From NCBI GenBank assembly GCA_002964805.2, contig PUDQ02000093.1, forward strand, positions 1 through 25,833: a stretch of 25,833 bases of DNA, in the 5' to 3' direction. Origin of the DNA: Trametes villosa (lineage: Eukaryota; Basidiomycota; Agaricomycetes; Polyporales; Polyporaceae). The notes beneath the pieces were generated by a model that was given only the letters and a program-made list of their open reading frames with translations, made no database searches and was not told where the DNA came from. A program made the translations under genes and the position numbers. This document shows positions 1 through 9,177 of this stretch, in pieces (position 1 is the stretch's first letter; every line of letters begins with the position of its first letter).

Positions 1-432
1 GGCATCCTGGGCAACGTGAAGCTGCTCAAGCACAAGGAGAACGGCCAGGAGCGCATACGTGCGTTTCCCGCCATCCCCCTATCCCCCGATACGCACTGAA
101 CGTCAACGACTTCCAGTGTTCCGCCGGGTGCCAGTGATGAAGGTGTCGATGAACGTCCGCCTGCGCCCGCTCGTCCGGTGCTCGTTCGACGAGGGCCAGG
201 GCCAGCTCCGCGTCACACTCATGGAGCGTGAAGAGGACACGCAGCAAGAGCGCGTCGTCGTCTACGCACTGAAGGTTCGTCCGGTTCCGCAAGGGCAGGT
301 GGCGCAACACGTTCCCAAGTTGACGCGCAACGCGAGCAGAGGGGCAAGGCGTCCCGGACCGAGTTCGCGGACTTTGCGGAGGCGGCCATGGAGAGCGCGC
401 GCTCACTCCGGGAGCAGCTGCCGGCGGCATGA
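1..432 (+). CDS. Ran-binding-domain (RanBD) protein, C-terminal end, 5' truncated by window edge
   Basis: Three exons can be read: 1-58, 117-274 and 340-432. The introns are 59-116 (GTGCGT..CAG) and 275-339 (GTTCGT..CAG). The spliced frame stays open from base 1 to TGA at 430-432 and gives about 102 residues. It begins GILGNVKLLKHKENGQER and continues LFRRVPVMKVSMN, the G-x-G-x-VKLLKHKE..R.LFRR..-MKV pattern of the pleckstrin-like RanBD fold. It ends with the helix TEFADFAEAAMESARSLREQ expected at the C-terminus of that domain. Known RanBD proteins (RanBP1, Yrb2, Nup2/Nup50 types) bind Ran-GTP in nuclear transport. Which subtype this is cannot be told because the N-terminus lies outside the window. 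The second acceptor could also be at 336 (one extra Gln). The domain call is by motif recall, not by a search. Confidence 0.72.
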
Positions 433-1493
433 TGCATGAGCGCCCACACAGATACCCTCCGCGCTGGTCGCGGCGCTGCGTGCTCGCAGCGGCCCTAACT
501 TATCATTTGCTGTATCACTACCCGCCTATATGCCGCATTCATGATCATTATGCTCATGCTGTGCGCCCTTCACTGATTGAAGATGCTTCGACTACCCTGA
601 ATACACTAACTGGGAACAAGAGGTCCTGACGCTGGTTACCCGGCTCTCTAACCCCGAGAGCTTTTGTGGCAGGTTCAATCCCCGGGTCAACACGTCGAAA
701 CGTCGGCCCGACCGCAGGTGCAAACACAATAAGAGTGCGAGTAAGTGCTCCAGCACCCGCCTCGTGCGTTCTGCCTGGCATTTCTAGTGCAGGATACATT
801 GCTCTAGGCGGGGGGCGGGCGAACGCTAGTCGCGAGCAAAGACAATTGCGTGGGTGTACTCCGACATTGACTCGCGCTGCCACGCCTAAGGGCAGCGCTG
901 ATAGGCAAGCGATGGCGCGGCAGATTGGAAGAGAAGTGTGGCATAGAGGTCATGCGAGGGCGGCTTATTGTCTCTGACGACCGTCAAGCAGCGCGGACGT
1001 TGTTCTGCGAAAGGCAGGCGTTGTACTTTGCCAGGACCCCGGCGCACCGCGCAGGCAATGCCGCTGCCGAACAACAATAAGCGGGGCGCATTGTGCGGTA
1101 CCGGCTGTCCGGGGTCCGGGCGTGCCTGGGGATGTGGGCGCGCGTTTACGCGTTTTGGGCGGGGGCGGGATAGGCGCCGGGCGTGTTTATAGACGATGTT
1201 GATATGCCGAAGCGACCCAATTGTCCCTCAGCCGGGGCGAGGTGGGCGCACTTTTGTCCACTCTGTGCTCTTAAGCACCCGCTGCGTCAACCTAGACAGC
1301 CATCACCAGCTGAGCTAGTGTCCGCCGCCTCCAACTCTCTGCTCTCCGCCGCTCTACGCATCTGCCGCCGCCTTTTACCAGGACTTGCCCTCCTCTGTAG
1401 CCCTATCCAGCACCTCGCCTTCGCCCTTCGTCCATACCCATTTTACGAGTCTCAAAACTCACCCAGGTCCCGTTACGCCTCTCTCAGACTCTT
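433..1493. other. Intergenic region and upstream region/leader of the Ser/Pro-rich gene
   Basis: No supported gene. A tRNA B-box-like string lies at 672-682 but does not fold into a tRNA. A TTTATA string lies at 1186-1191 after a G/C-rich stretch. From about 1300 to 1490 the plus strand is pyrimidine-rich, as is common in basidiomycete leaders. The transcription start is inferred to lie between about 1200 and 1490, but no site can be fixed from sequence alone. Confidence 0.4.
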
Positions 1494-1546
1494 GTGAGTA
1501 TTTTTCGCCTGCGCCAAAATGCAATGTTTACTGACATCGCTACCAG
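1494..1546 (+). other. Probable 5' UTR intron of the Ser/Pro-rich gene
   Basis: A canonical 53-nt intron: donor GTGAGT at 1494-1499, branch-like ACTGAC near 1530-1535 and acceptor CCAG ending at 1546. It contains the ATG at 1519 that would start the longest ORF, so that ATG is probably removed from the mature mRNA. The next in-frame ATG, at 1585, then becomes the start. Confidence 0.65.
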
Positions 1547-1584
1547 ACGTCCCGCACACGCCCCGTTCCTCTCACATCTTATTC

Positions 1585-3288
1585 ATGTCCGCTGCCGTCT
1601 CGACCAACTCCACTTACACGAACTCGGCCAACGCCCCAACTCAAGCAGCACCCGCCTACGCTTTCCTCGCGCACCCGCCGCCGCAGAAGAAACGCCCGAC
1701 GCAGCCTCTTCCGTCTCCTCCGGCTCCCAAGCTCCTGTCCTGCGCACCTGCCTATCCCAGACGCCGCTCTGCTACAACCTCTGCCATCGCGGCGTGGGTA
1801 GCCGCAGTCTCGCCCGGCTCTCCTGCACCGCGCTCGCCGCGCCGCCGCTCGTCCATCTCCAGCCGCCGCTCCTCCGGCGGCTCGCCCTGCATCGTCTCCC
1901 GGCGCCCGTCCGTCAGCGGGGGCACGCCGCACTCCGCGTCGTTCCTCAGCTTCTCGGAGTCGCCGACCGCGCCCTCGCGCATCGTCATCACGCCATCTGT
2001 CAAGGACTTCAAGCCGGACCTTACCGCAGTCGGCTACACCTCCGTCTTCGTGCACTTTCCCGAGACACCGCACTCGGCTACCGTCTTCACGAGCAAGACC
2101 CGCCCGCCGCTGAGCCCGCAGCGCGCGCCGCCACGCTCCCCCTCGAGCCCCGTCAGACCCGTAAAAGGCCTCAAGTCCTTCCGGTCACTTTCTGCTCTTA
2201 GACCCGCCCGCCGCGTGCGCTCGAAGTCTATCACCATGCGCGGCCCCCCTTCCCCTCCCCTTTCCCTCACCGTCCCCGCGAAGAAGTCGTCCGCGCACTC
2301 CAAGGCGTCGCGCGCACAGGACAGCGCTGCAGTCAGCGCGTCCAAGAAGTCCAAGTACGCGAAGTTCCGGCCCCCGCCCCTCGCGACGGAGCTCGCGCTC
2401 GCGCAGCTCGCAGACGGCGGCTCCATCGAGGATCACATCCGGAGATTCGCCGAGGCGCAGGCCAAGGCTGCCGGCGCGACGGAGCTGACGCGTGACGGCC
2501 GCCTCGTCGGCGTAGCGGACGTGTACCGCGACGGCGCGGGCGGCCTCTGGCGCGACCAGGACGAGGAGTGGGAGTACGCGCACCTGCTCGGCGGCGATGA
2601 CGAGTGGTGCGGCAGCGAGGAGAGCTGGGTGCGCTTCGGCTCGCCGACGAAGGCGCGCAAGGCGTCCGTGGTCATCGCGGGTGGCGACGTCCGCCGCGGC
2701 AGCGTGTCGAGCGAGGACTCCGACCTCGACCCGCGCTACGCGATGCGCGCGGACGAGGACGCGGACGACCTCGCGCGCTTCGGCAGCGCGCTCGCGCCTG
2801 CGTGTGCGCGCCGGCCCGGCATGTCCGTCCTCGCCATCCCTGCGCGCACCCGGCGCACCGCCAAGCACCTGCGCAAGCCCGAGTTCCTCCTCGACGCCTT
2901 CCCCGTGCCTGCCTCTCCCTCCACCGCCTCTCCACGTGCCGCGCCTGCACCGCAGCTGAGCAACAGGGACAGGGAGCTCGCGGCGAAGCAGCGCAGGCGG
3001 CCTGCGCCGCTCACCCTGACGCCGCCGAGCCCGGCCTTCAAGTGCCCGACGAACCCGATGGACGCTGACCGCGTGCGGGACGACTTCCTCGCGTCCTCGT
3101 TCGCCCCTGCACACGCCGCGAAGCGCACACACGCGTACGCGCATGCGCCCCAGCCGATCGTCCCGGCCACTCCGCGTGAGGCAGAGCCTGCTGCGACGAT
3201 CGCAGTGAAGAAGGCGCCCCCGAAGCCCGTCGTCAAGAACGTCCGAGGCTTCCTGCGCGCGATGGGCGTGAAGAAGGGCGATCTATAG
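1585..3288 (+). CDS. Ser/Pro/Arg-rich basic protein of unknown function (567 aa), intact copy
   Basis: One uninterrupted coding exon ending with TAG at 3286-3288. I chose the start at 1585 (MSAAVSTNST) over the upstream ATG at 1519 because the latter lies in a convincing 53-nt intron. The N-terminal half is low complexity, with many SP, SPR and RRRSS steps typical of a disordered, phosphorylatable region. Two better-defined blocks stand out: PSVKDFKPDL..GYTSVFVHFPETPHSA at about residues 140-170, and SIEDHIRRFAEAQAKAAGAT..VYRDGAGGLWRDQDEEWEYA at about 285-345. The C-terminus is short and basic (NVRGFLRAMGVKKGDL). There is no signal peptide, membrane segment or catalytic motif that I recognise. 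Codon 252 (base 2338) is the exact point where the duplicated block begins, so this is the only full-length copy. Function unknown. Confidence 0.8.
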   Translation: MSAAVSTNSTYTNSANAPTQAAPAYAFLAHPPPQKKRPTQPLPSPPAPKLLSCAPAYPRRRSATTSAIAAWVAAVSPGSPAPRSPRRRSSISSRRSSGGSPCIVSRRPSVSGGTPHSASFLSFSESPTAPSRIVITPSVKDFKPDLTAVGYTSVFVHFPETPHSATVFTSKTRPPLSPQRAPPRSPSSPVRPVKGLKSFRSLSALRPARRVRSKSITMRGPPSPPLSLTVPAKKSSAHSKASRAQDSAAVSASKKSKYAKFRPPPLATELALAQLADGGSIEDHIRRFAEAQAKAAGATELTRDGRLVGVADVYRDGAGGLWRDQDEEWEYAHLLGGDDEWCGSEESWVRFGSPTKARKASVVIAGGDVRRGSVSSEDSDLDPRYAMRADEDADDLARFGSALAPACARRPGMSVLAIPARTRRTAKHLRKPEFLLDAFPVPASPSTASPRAAPAPQLSNRDRELAAKQRRRPAPLTLTPPSPAFKCPTNPMDADRVRDDFLASSFAPAHAAKRTHAYAHAPQPIVPATPREAEPAATIAVKKAPPKPVVKNVRGFLRAMGVKKGDL

Positions 3289-3954
3289 GCGCTCCCTGGG
3301 GTCCCCCTGCGCTGGAGTGCGGCCGGGAGATGAGTGCTCATGTAACTGATGAACTTCTGGAGTAGATCCGCCGCTGCCCTTGGAATACCTGGGTTCCCTT
3401 GACTGTACAGTTCCCCGCTGCGGTTTCATTGACGTCCCTCGATCGGTGTATTATTTTATGTATTCTCGTGTAATCTGTAGCACCATTGCTGTCTTGCGGT
3501 TTGATACCTCTTGATTGGATTGTAGCCAATAGAGCCATTTGCGTCTTGACGATCGAATACCTGTGAGCATTGTCAGACACCATGAGTTCAAAGTAAAGCT
3601 GCGATGATCATGTCTAGCTCTCAGGAATTCAATGTAGCAGACGTCCCCTCATGCTGGCCTGCATGTTGTCAGCATGAATAGATCGTCAGTCCCGCACGAA
3701 GGCTTGCCACTGGTGCATAGTACTTGGTGGCCGCTGCCGCGAGTCCAAGGAGTCAGCGGGCGAACTGGACGTAAGCGCTTAAGCAGTCACTTCTGCCAAA
3801 CAGAAACAAACTGCGCGTCCGTGGCGCGCCGCTAGACGCGCGACGCGTCTCGTTCTCCGCCTAAGCCGCGACGAAAGCCACAGCCTCCACTGCGGGCTCC
3901 TCAAGTCCATACACGCACCCCCGAACGACCACCGAGTATACTACGAACAAGGGC
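3289..3954. other. 3' UTR and intergenic region
   Basis: No supported gene. AT content rises after 3360, as expected for a 3' UTR and terminator. The last part, before 3955, is the presumed promoter of the histone chaperone gene. The copy at 21257-21922 looks the same. Confidence 0.4.
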
Positions 3955-5724
3955 ATGTCAGTTGACGATCAGCTGTTGCGCGACAAGGCGCTGGAAGTCA
4001 TTGCCGCGGTCGTAAAAGACGGTGAACTCCAGTAAGCGTGCTCGGCGGTTCTTTGCCGCGCACTGTCAACACGCGACTGACACGTTGAAACATAGCCAAT
4101 TCACATATGGGACGTACAGGAAGAAAGTTGAAGAAGCACTCACGCTCGATGCGGGTACTTTGAATGACCCCGAACTCAAGGCGGTCGTCCACCGTATCGC
4201 CAAGGACTATATTGTGCGTAGAAGCCCTGATGTACCCGGCGAGTTACGCGTGCTAACACCGCCACGTAGAGCAAGATAGAAGAAGATGGAGAAGAGTCGG
4301 CGAAAGAGGAGCCACCCGCGAAGAAGAGAAAATCCACGGGCACCGCGCCGAAGGAGGCCAAGCCCCGAAAACCTCGGGCGAAGGCTGCAGGGGCTGGCAC
4401 GACGGCCACCAAAAACCCGGGCAAGGGCGCAAAGGCGTCCTTCCGATCTGCGGTCGGTGCTAACTGCGCGATCCTCGTTCTCGACGTCCGCGACTCACGT
4501 ATGCCGGCATAGTCAGTTGTCCCTTCCTCGGACGAAGAGGCCGGCAGCGGCCCCGGTGCGGGGCCGTCGAGCAGCAAGCAGAAGCCCCGGGCCAGCGCTG
4601 CGGCGAAAACGCAGCGCGTGGAGAGCGAATCCGAGGTAACTGAAACCGCGCGCCGCACCGCGCGCCGAAGGCTAATCCGGAGACTCTCCCAGGGCTCGGC
4701 CGCCGATCAGCCCCCCAAGCCTGCTTCTGCGCGTGTGAAGCAGGGCTCTCCACCGCACGCAACATCCACCGCAGCCCCCGCACCGGCATCGGTCCCGGTA
4801 GATCGCCGTGGCGAATCTTCTGAGCCGACCAAACAGGAGGATGCGGTACGTTTCCCTGCATAATGGGTCCGGCAGGCGTTTTTATCGGCACGGTACACAG
4901 CAGAAGAGCGAGTCGGAGTTGTCGGTGCTGATCGACGAGCCTCCGGCTCGGAAGCGCAAGCGCAAGGGCGAGAGCACGGTGCGTGTCGATCCAGAGACGT
5001 CCGGGTCCCCTCGACTGACCGTGCCTCGGTCCTACAGGAGTCACAGGTTCGTAGCGGTGCTTGCTTCGTTCGCAAACATCAAATTCATCTCCACAGAAGA
5101 CCAAGGGTTCGAAGGCCCCTGGCAGGAAGCGGAAGGAGCCCGCAAAGGAGCTATCCAAGGACGAGGAGACCATTAAGAGGCTTAAGGTCGGCATTAGTTA
5201 CGTCACGTCACATGGCACCCGCGCTCACATTCTTCCGGCTGCTCTAGTCTCTGGTCGTGGCTTGTGGAGTGCGCAAGGTCTGGGCGAAGGAGTTCAAGGA
5301 TCTCGAGAAGCCCTCGGACCAGATTCGACGGCTGAAGCAGATGCTCGCCGACCTCGGCATGACGGGGCGCCTGAGCCTGGAGCAGGCGAAAGCCATCAAG
5401 GCGAAGCGGGAGTTCGAGCAGGAACTTGGTACGCGTCGCGCATATCTCCCTCTCTTCGCTGCTCAAACTCGACTGCGTCGCGGTTGCAGAGGACGTGCAG
5501 GAGTTCGCCAGTAAGATTAGCTCAGGCCCGTCAGCGACCCGGAGTCAGCGAAAGAAGGCAAACGCGAAGGAAGAGGAGGAAGTTGAATCCGAGGTCGAGG
5601 CCATTCCCAAGCGCAAGGTTCGTGTTTGGAATCAAGTCCCTGCATCTCGTTTTGATCTCGACACCTGTGTTGTCAGAATGCCCGTCAGAGTATCATGGCG
5701 TTCTTGGGCGACGACAGCGAGTAA
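3955..5724 (+). CDS. HIRIP3/CHZ-like histone chaperone, 11 exons (left copy)
   Basis: Exons read as 3955-4031, 4096-4213, 4270-4452, 4513-4635, 4693-4845, 4901-4978, 5038-5046, 5097-5186, 5248-5428, 5490-5617 and 5677-5724. All introns are GT..AG and 50-64 nt, and the sum is 1188 nt (395 aa). Residues 1-65 form a small helical N-terminal domain (FTYGTYRKKVEEAL..LKAVVHRIAKDYI) like the one at the start of HIRIP3. The middle is acidic and Lys-rich and includes ESELSVLIDEPPARKRKRK. Residues 278-338 carry the conserved core LVVACGVRKVWAKEF..QIRRLKQMLADLGMTGRLSLEQAKAIKAKRE. This matches the HIRIP3 C-terminal core, whose known role is H2A-H2B chaperoning in the nucleus. The last residues (ARQSIMAFLGDDSE) are also typical of fungal members. 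The 3' end of exon 3 (donor GTCGGT) is the weakest splice choice. A 9-nt exon at 5038-5046 is supported by two good flanking introns. Confidence 0.83.
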
Positions 5725-6070
5725 TCACCGACGCGCCCGTGCTCTGATTTGTTATTTGTTTTGCCGCTTGGGGCCTTGTGGTTCACTCTTCATGTCGTAT
5801 GTATCTATGCGTAGTGCTTTCCTGGTCGTCTAGTATACAGTACATAGAACATTGATGATGAGGTCTCGTCGTCAAACTGATAATACTCTACTCTACGTGC
5901 TATTCATCGCTGTGTCGTCGACACCCGTCACCCGCACACACCCTGGGGATCGTGTCCAGGTAGGCTCATATCTATCACATCTACAGTCTGAATCACGAGG
6001 CGGCGACTTAGTACTGTACACAGAACTCTAAACCGAAACCAGTTGTATGCCTTTGACGGAGCAGCAAAAA
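5725..6070. other. 3' UTR of the histone chaperone gene and spacer to the tRNA
   Basis: No gene seen. The base composition is AT-richer than the flanking exons. The histone chaperone gene and the tRNA converge here. Confidence 0.4.
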
Positions 6071-6152
6071 CTCTCTGTCGGGGAGTCGAACCCCGCTTTC
6101 GCGCGCACCATTGCATGACAGGCGCGTGTACTAACCGATATACTAACAGAGA
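6071..6152 (-). tRNA. tRNA-Asp (GTC) with a short intron, left copy
   Basis: On the minus strand the 7-bp acceptor stem TCTCTGT/ACAGAGA is perfect. The D arm is GTAT..GTAC with GG in the loop. The anticodon stem is CGCGC/GCGCG with loop CTGTCA.., giving anticodon GTC at 6117-6119. The T arm is CGGGG-TTCGACT-CCCCG, and the discriminator base is G. About 8 extra bases lie just 3' of position 37, the normal place for a nuclear tRNA intron, so splicing is required. A and B box promoter elements are internal, as for RNA polymerase III genes. The exact intron borders (7-8 nt) are uncertain. Confidence 0.88.
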
Positions 6153-7552
6153 CTTGCTGTCTTCCAGCGTACTTTGCAAAACATCTCTGGTTCAGGTTTA
6201 GGCTCGTCTCATTATGACCTTCATCCAGTCAACCAGTGGTTGCACAATACCCATTCGTACGCCAGTAACGCTCCCAGCCTTCATCCGCAAAAAAATGCTG
6301 ATCTAGAGTGATATCGAAGACCCACCGCCGAAAACCCAGTTTGGCCTAACCCGCTACCGAGAGCACCGCCACCGATATCCGATTGAGTTTCCTGCTCATG
6401 TCCCGAGGCTGGCAGCGGTTCGAACAGCACCCCTCCGAGTGTGAATTGTCGTCGGGCCGGGCTTAACAGAGCAGCCTAGTTCGCTACAGCCGCCGAGCGA
6501 GGCCACCGCGTAAAAGTGAGATCGAGGAAAGGAAGCTGCGCTGCCGTCACCCGGCGGAACCTACTGCTCCAGGGAACGTACAGCGGCCGTAAAACCACAG
6601 CGACGCCGGTTTCTGTGCGCGACATTTCGGGAGAACGCCGTGGAATGTGGGGGGAATGGCTTGGGGTTCTGTTACGCCGCGCTGCAGCCGATCCGAAGTG
6701 TGCCGCGCGCGTGCGGGGTGGGCTTGGGTTCCCTACGATATGCCAAGTGCAATTGCTGCCGCTGGCGGATTCCGTTGGAGGCGCCATCCGGCATCATAAT
6801 ATCGCGGTAAGGTTAGAGGAGCTTGCGGAGACCTCGAGGAGGGAATATGCGGACCTGTCGTTTAGGATGCGGAGGATCCGACGACTGAGAGTACCGGAGT
6901 GGGTTCGAGGGCGGAATTGCTGCAGAACGGCGCGAATGTGACGGGGAGCGCGTGTATGAGTTTCTTGCGCTGTGTTCGAACGGTTAGATCATTACGCACC
7001 GTGGTAGTTCTCGAGCGCCGCCGCGACTGCTATAGCTCCGGCTGCGCCGTTTCAGCATGTAATGCGGCGCGAACACATCGACACTAGGCTCGGAATAGCA
7101 GGGCGCAATGCAATGGAAGAAGCCTGCAGGACATGAGCGGCAAATACGCTCCCGTCCCATCTTCGACGATCGGACCGCTGCTGGGGGACGGGGTCCCTCT
7201 GCGGCGCCCGCATGAGGCGGCAAGCATCCAGGGCCTGAACGCACAGAAGGCGGCGACCTGCGGCGCACCTGGGCCCTGTGCCATCCGGACGTCACTTCGA
7301 CATATGATGATGCGCCAGCGCATCCCGGAGCCAGTCAGAAGGCGAGGAAAGACGTACTGGGGCCCCGGCGAACCGCCGCTGCTCCTTCGCCGCCCGCGAC
7401 TCCCCAGCTCGAGATGCCTGCAGGCAGCAGCGCGCTCCAAGCCGCCGAGCGCCCTCGGAGGACGCGACTTGTGGTGTGGGCGGTACCCGCGGGGCCGATT
7501 CCACTTGACTGATGGGCCGACGGTGAAAGCACTACATTGCACATGCACACTA
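6153..7552. other. Region without an assignable gene, left copy
   Basis: Several open frames of 60-140 codons occur on both strands, but in GC-rich DNA this is expected by chance and none shows a family I know. Two deserve mention. One is a plus-strand ORF from ATG at 7133. The other is an overlapping plus-strand frame at about 7214-7511, with varied, hydrophilic composition, ending ..VVWAVPAGPIPLD. On the minus strand, short natural-looking frames lie at about 6200-6475. No complete gene model with start, splice sites and stop could be built. Confidence 0.3.
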
Positions 7553-8223
7553 CTACATTGTACCGCGCAACAATCCTACAGAGAACCGAAAACCACCGGG
7601 TAATAGCAACGCAGGCATAGTCAAGACACCTTCGGGGAGAAGAGGATCGGCGCTCGTACACCGCCCCGTACACCTCCGCCTCCTCGCCATCAGCCTCCAT
7701 GCGATCGCGATTCCGTACGGGGGATGGTGAAGTTCCCGCAACCGTACTTGACCGCAAGCCCGGAAGTCGAAGAGGCCGAGCAAGGAGCCACCGTCCCCGA
7801 AGTATCTTCCCTGGCATGGGCAGAGGAAGAGTGCGCGGGCGCACGGCTGGAAGCGCTCGTCTTGGCTGACGGGCACCAGCGCCGCGATGTCGTCCCATTC
7901 GCAGGGCTCCGTCCGAATGTCGAAGACGAGCTTCCGTAGAGCGGCGTCGATGGCGTTGAGGGCCACTGTCGCGGAATCGCGGCCGGTGCCGACTGTTCGG
8001 TGCCGTAGGGTGAGGGCGGGGTATCCGCAGGCGAAGGCGTGCGGTGAAACCCAGTTCATGAGTGCCGTGGACAAGGACGCGGCGATGGGCTCGAGAGGCG
8101 ATAGCGAGGCAGAGGTGTTGACGCGTAGGAATCGCCCATTGGGGCAACGGAAAGTGCGGATGCGAGTCACGTTCCGCGGACAGTTGTCGAAGAACGGCGA
8201 CCTGTTCACCTCCGTGCCTTCGT
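7486..8223 (+). repeat. Source of the inverted piece (738 bp)
   Basis: Matches the reverse complement of 19568-20305 (paired positions sum to 27791). It covers the 3' two thirds of F-box gene 1 and 67 bp downstream of its stop. Bases 7580-8223 are also part of direct block b, so they occur three times in the window. Confidence 0.95.
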
Positions 8224-8614
8224 CGTGCAGGTCCATCTCCTCGTCCTCCTCCAGGAACTGCTCCAGCAGCTCGCCGTAGTCAGACGAGGCGTAGATGTCG
8301 AGGACACTCGGCAGGGAGTCTCTAGCCCGGAGGATGAAGGCGAGTGCCGCGAAACCTCCGACGACTGCCCCCCAGTCGAGCAGGTGTTGCCAGAGGTCCT
8401 CAGGGCGGTCGACATAGAAGCGCATCATAGCCATCTTGTCTGACTCCAGCACGTCGTCAACGTGGCCCCGGAACATAGTCGATGTCAGCCTCAGGGCCAG
8501 CAGTGTCGGCAGGTCGCATCGGTCGGAGATCTCTCGGACGAGTTCTGCGGGCAGACTACAGACGATTAGCGCGCGAACTAAACACACCCGTCGAACAGCT
8601 CACCTGTAAAACAT
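7553..8614 (-). CDS. F-box-like protein 1 (337 aa), left copy
   Basis: Two exons on the minus strand: 8604-8614 (11 nt) and 7553-8555. The 48-nt intron has donor GTGAGC, a GCTAATC branch site and acceptor TGTAG. I prefer this start (MFYSLPAELV) to the in-exon Met at 8587, because it places Leu-Pro directly after the start, as in the paralog next door. Residues 4-45 form an F-box-like motif (SLPAELVREISDRCDLPTLL..). Later blocks shared with the paralog are CGYPALTL, QGRYFGDGGSLL (252-263), HHPPYG and a Cys-rich CTGRCTSADPLLPEGV near the end. F-box proteins are known substrate adaptors of SCF ubiquitin ligases. That role here is inferred; the substrate is unknown. The last residues differ in the right copy because the repeat border lies 27 bp before the stop. 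Confidence 0.78.
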
Positions 8615-9177
8615 CGTATCAAGTCCTCCGGGCAGCAGGCGGTCGGCGTTGGGCGCCGCGGTTTCTGACTGGGGTAGAAGCGCTAGAGTACTCTTGCTCA
8701 GGTTTTCCTTCGCCTCATGCCGGGTAACTCCGGCGGATGTCCCAATTTGGTATGCCCTCGCGTGGCAGGAGCTCATCTCCACCGGAGATCCTCCCTTCAA
8801 GCTATCGCCGTCTCTCTACAACATGCCGCCAAGTAAACAGGTACGTGACCCCACTACATTTGAAACCTGTGTTCACAGCTTTGTGTAGATACCCTCGGCG
8901 CTACCGCTATACACCGATTTTTGTACGCAGGGGCGCACAAGGGTGATAAGCCATCCTCATGTACGTCCTTTCTCGTCGTTAGACCCATGCCGCGCTGACG
9001 AGCGTTCAGTGTCACAGTCTGTACAGTCGGCTGGTGCGCGGCCGGGATCACCCCCTGCCCATGCACGAATTCCAGAATCGAGGTGCACGCCATGCGCACG
9101 CTGTGCACGGGTTCGGAACCGTCAAGAGCAAATTGTGAAATAGCGGTCTACGCAATACAGTCGCTTGTCCTGAGTAC
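8615..9177. other. Promoter-side spacer between the F-box genes (left copy)
   Basis: The upstream region of F-box gene 1 and the 3' flank of F-box gene 2. Short open frames only; none supported. The copy at 17748-18310 looks identical. Confidence 0.4.

Larger units (their letters stand above)
2338..7468 (+). repeat. Source block a of the permuted duplication (5131 bp)
   Basis: Matches 20306-25436 in direct orientation at a constant offset of 17968. The match starts at GCGTCCAAG (2338) and stops after GACGCGAC (7468), with clear mismatches immediately outside. It contains the 3' part of the Ser/Pro-rich gene from codon 252, the whole histone chaperone gene and the tRNA-Asp. I saw no differences in the stretches I compared, and the predicted proteins are identical. 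Confidence 0.95.

Noticed and set aside
620..700. tRNA-like stretch with a B-box-like GGTTCAATCCC (672-682) and a CTCTC..GAGAG hairpin
   Set aside because: The T stem does not pair, no acceptor stem can be formed, and the loop lacks the conserved U before the anticodon. At most a relic.
1519..1584. N-terminal extension (MQCLLTSLPD..) of the Ser/Pro-rich protein from the upstream ATG
   Set aside because: The ATG lies inside a canonical 53-nt intron (1494-1546), so it is probably not in the mature mRNA.
2185..3341. Long Arg-rich ORFs in other frames and on the minus strand of the Ser/Pro-rich gene
   Set aside because: Shadows of a GC-rich coding exon, with Arg/Ala/Gly-dominated composition and no splice or start support.
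4176..5194. Minus-strand ORFs of 160-244 codons opposite the histone chaperone gene
   Set aside because: They cross well-defined exon-intron borders of the plus-strand gene and match no family I know.
6200..6475. Short protein-like frames on the minus strand (for example reading MKAGSVTGVRMGIVQPL)
   Set aside because: All three frames look plausible in turn, and no consistent start, splice and stop set could be found, so chance cannot be excluded.
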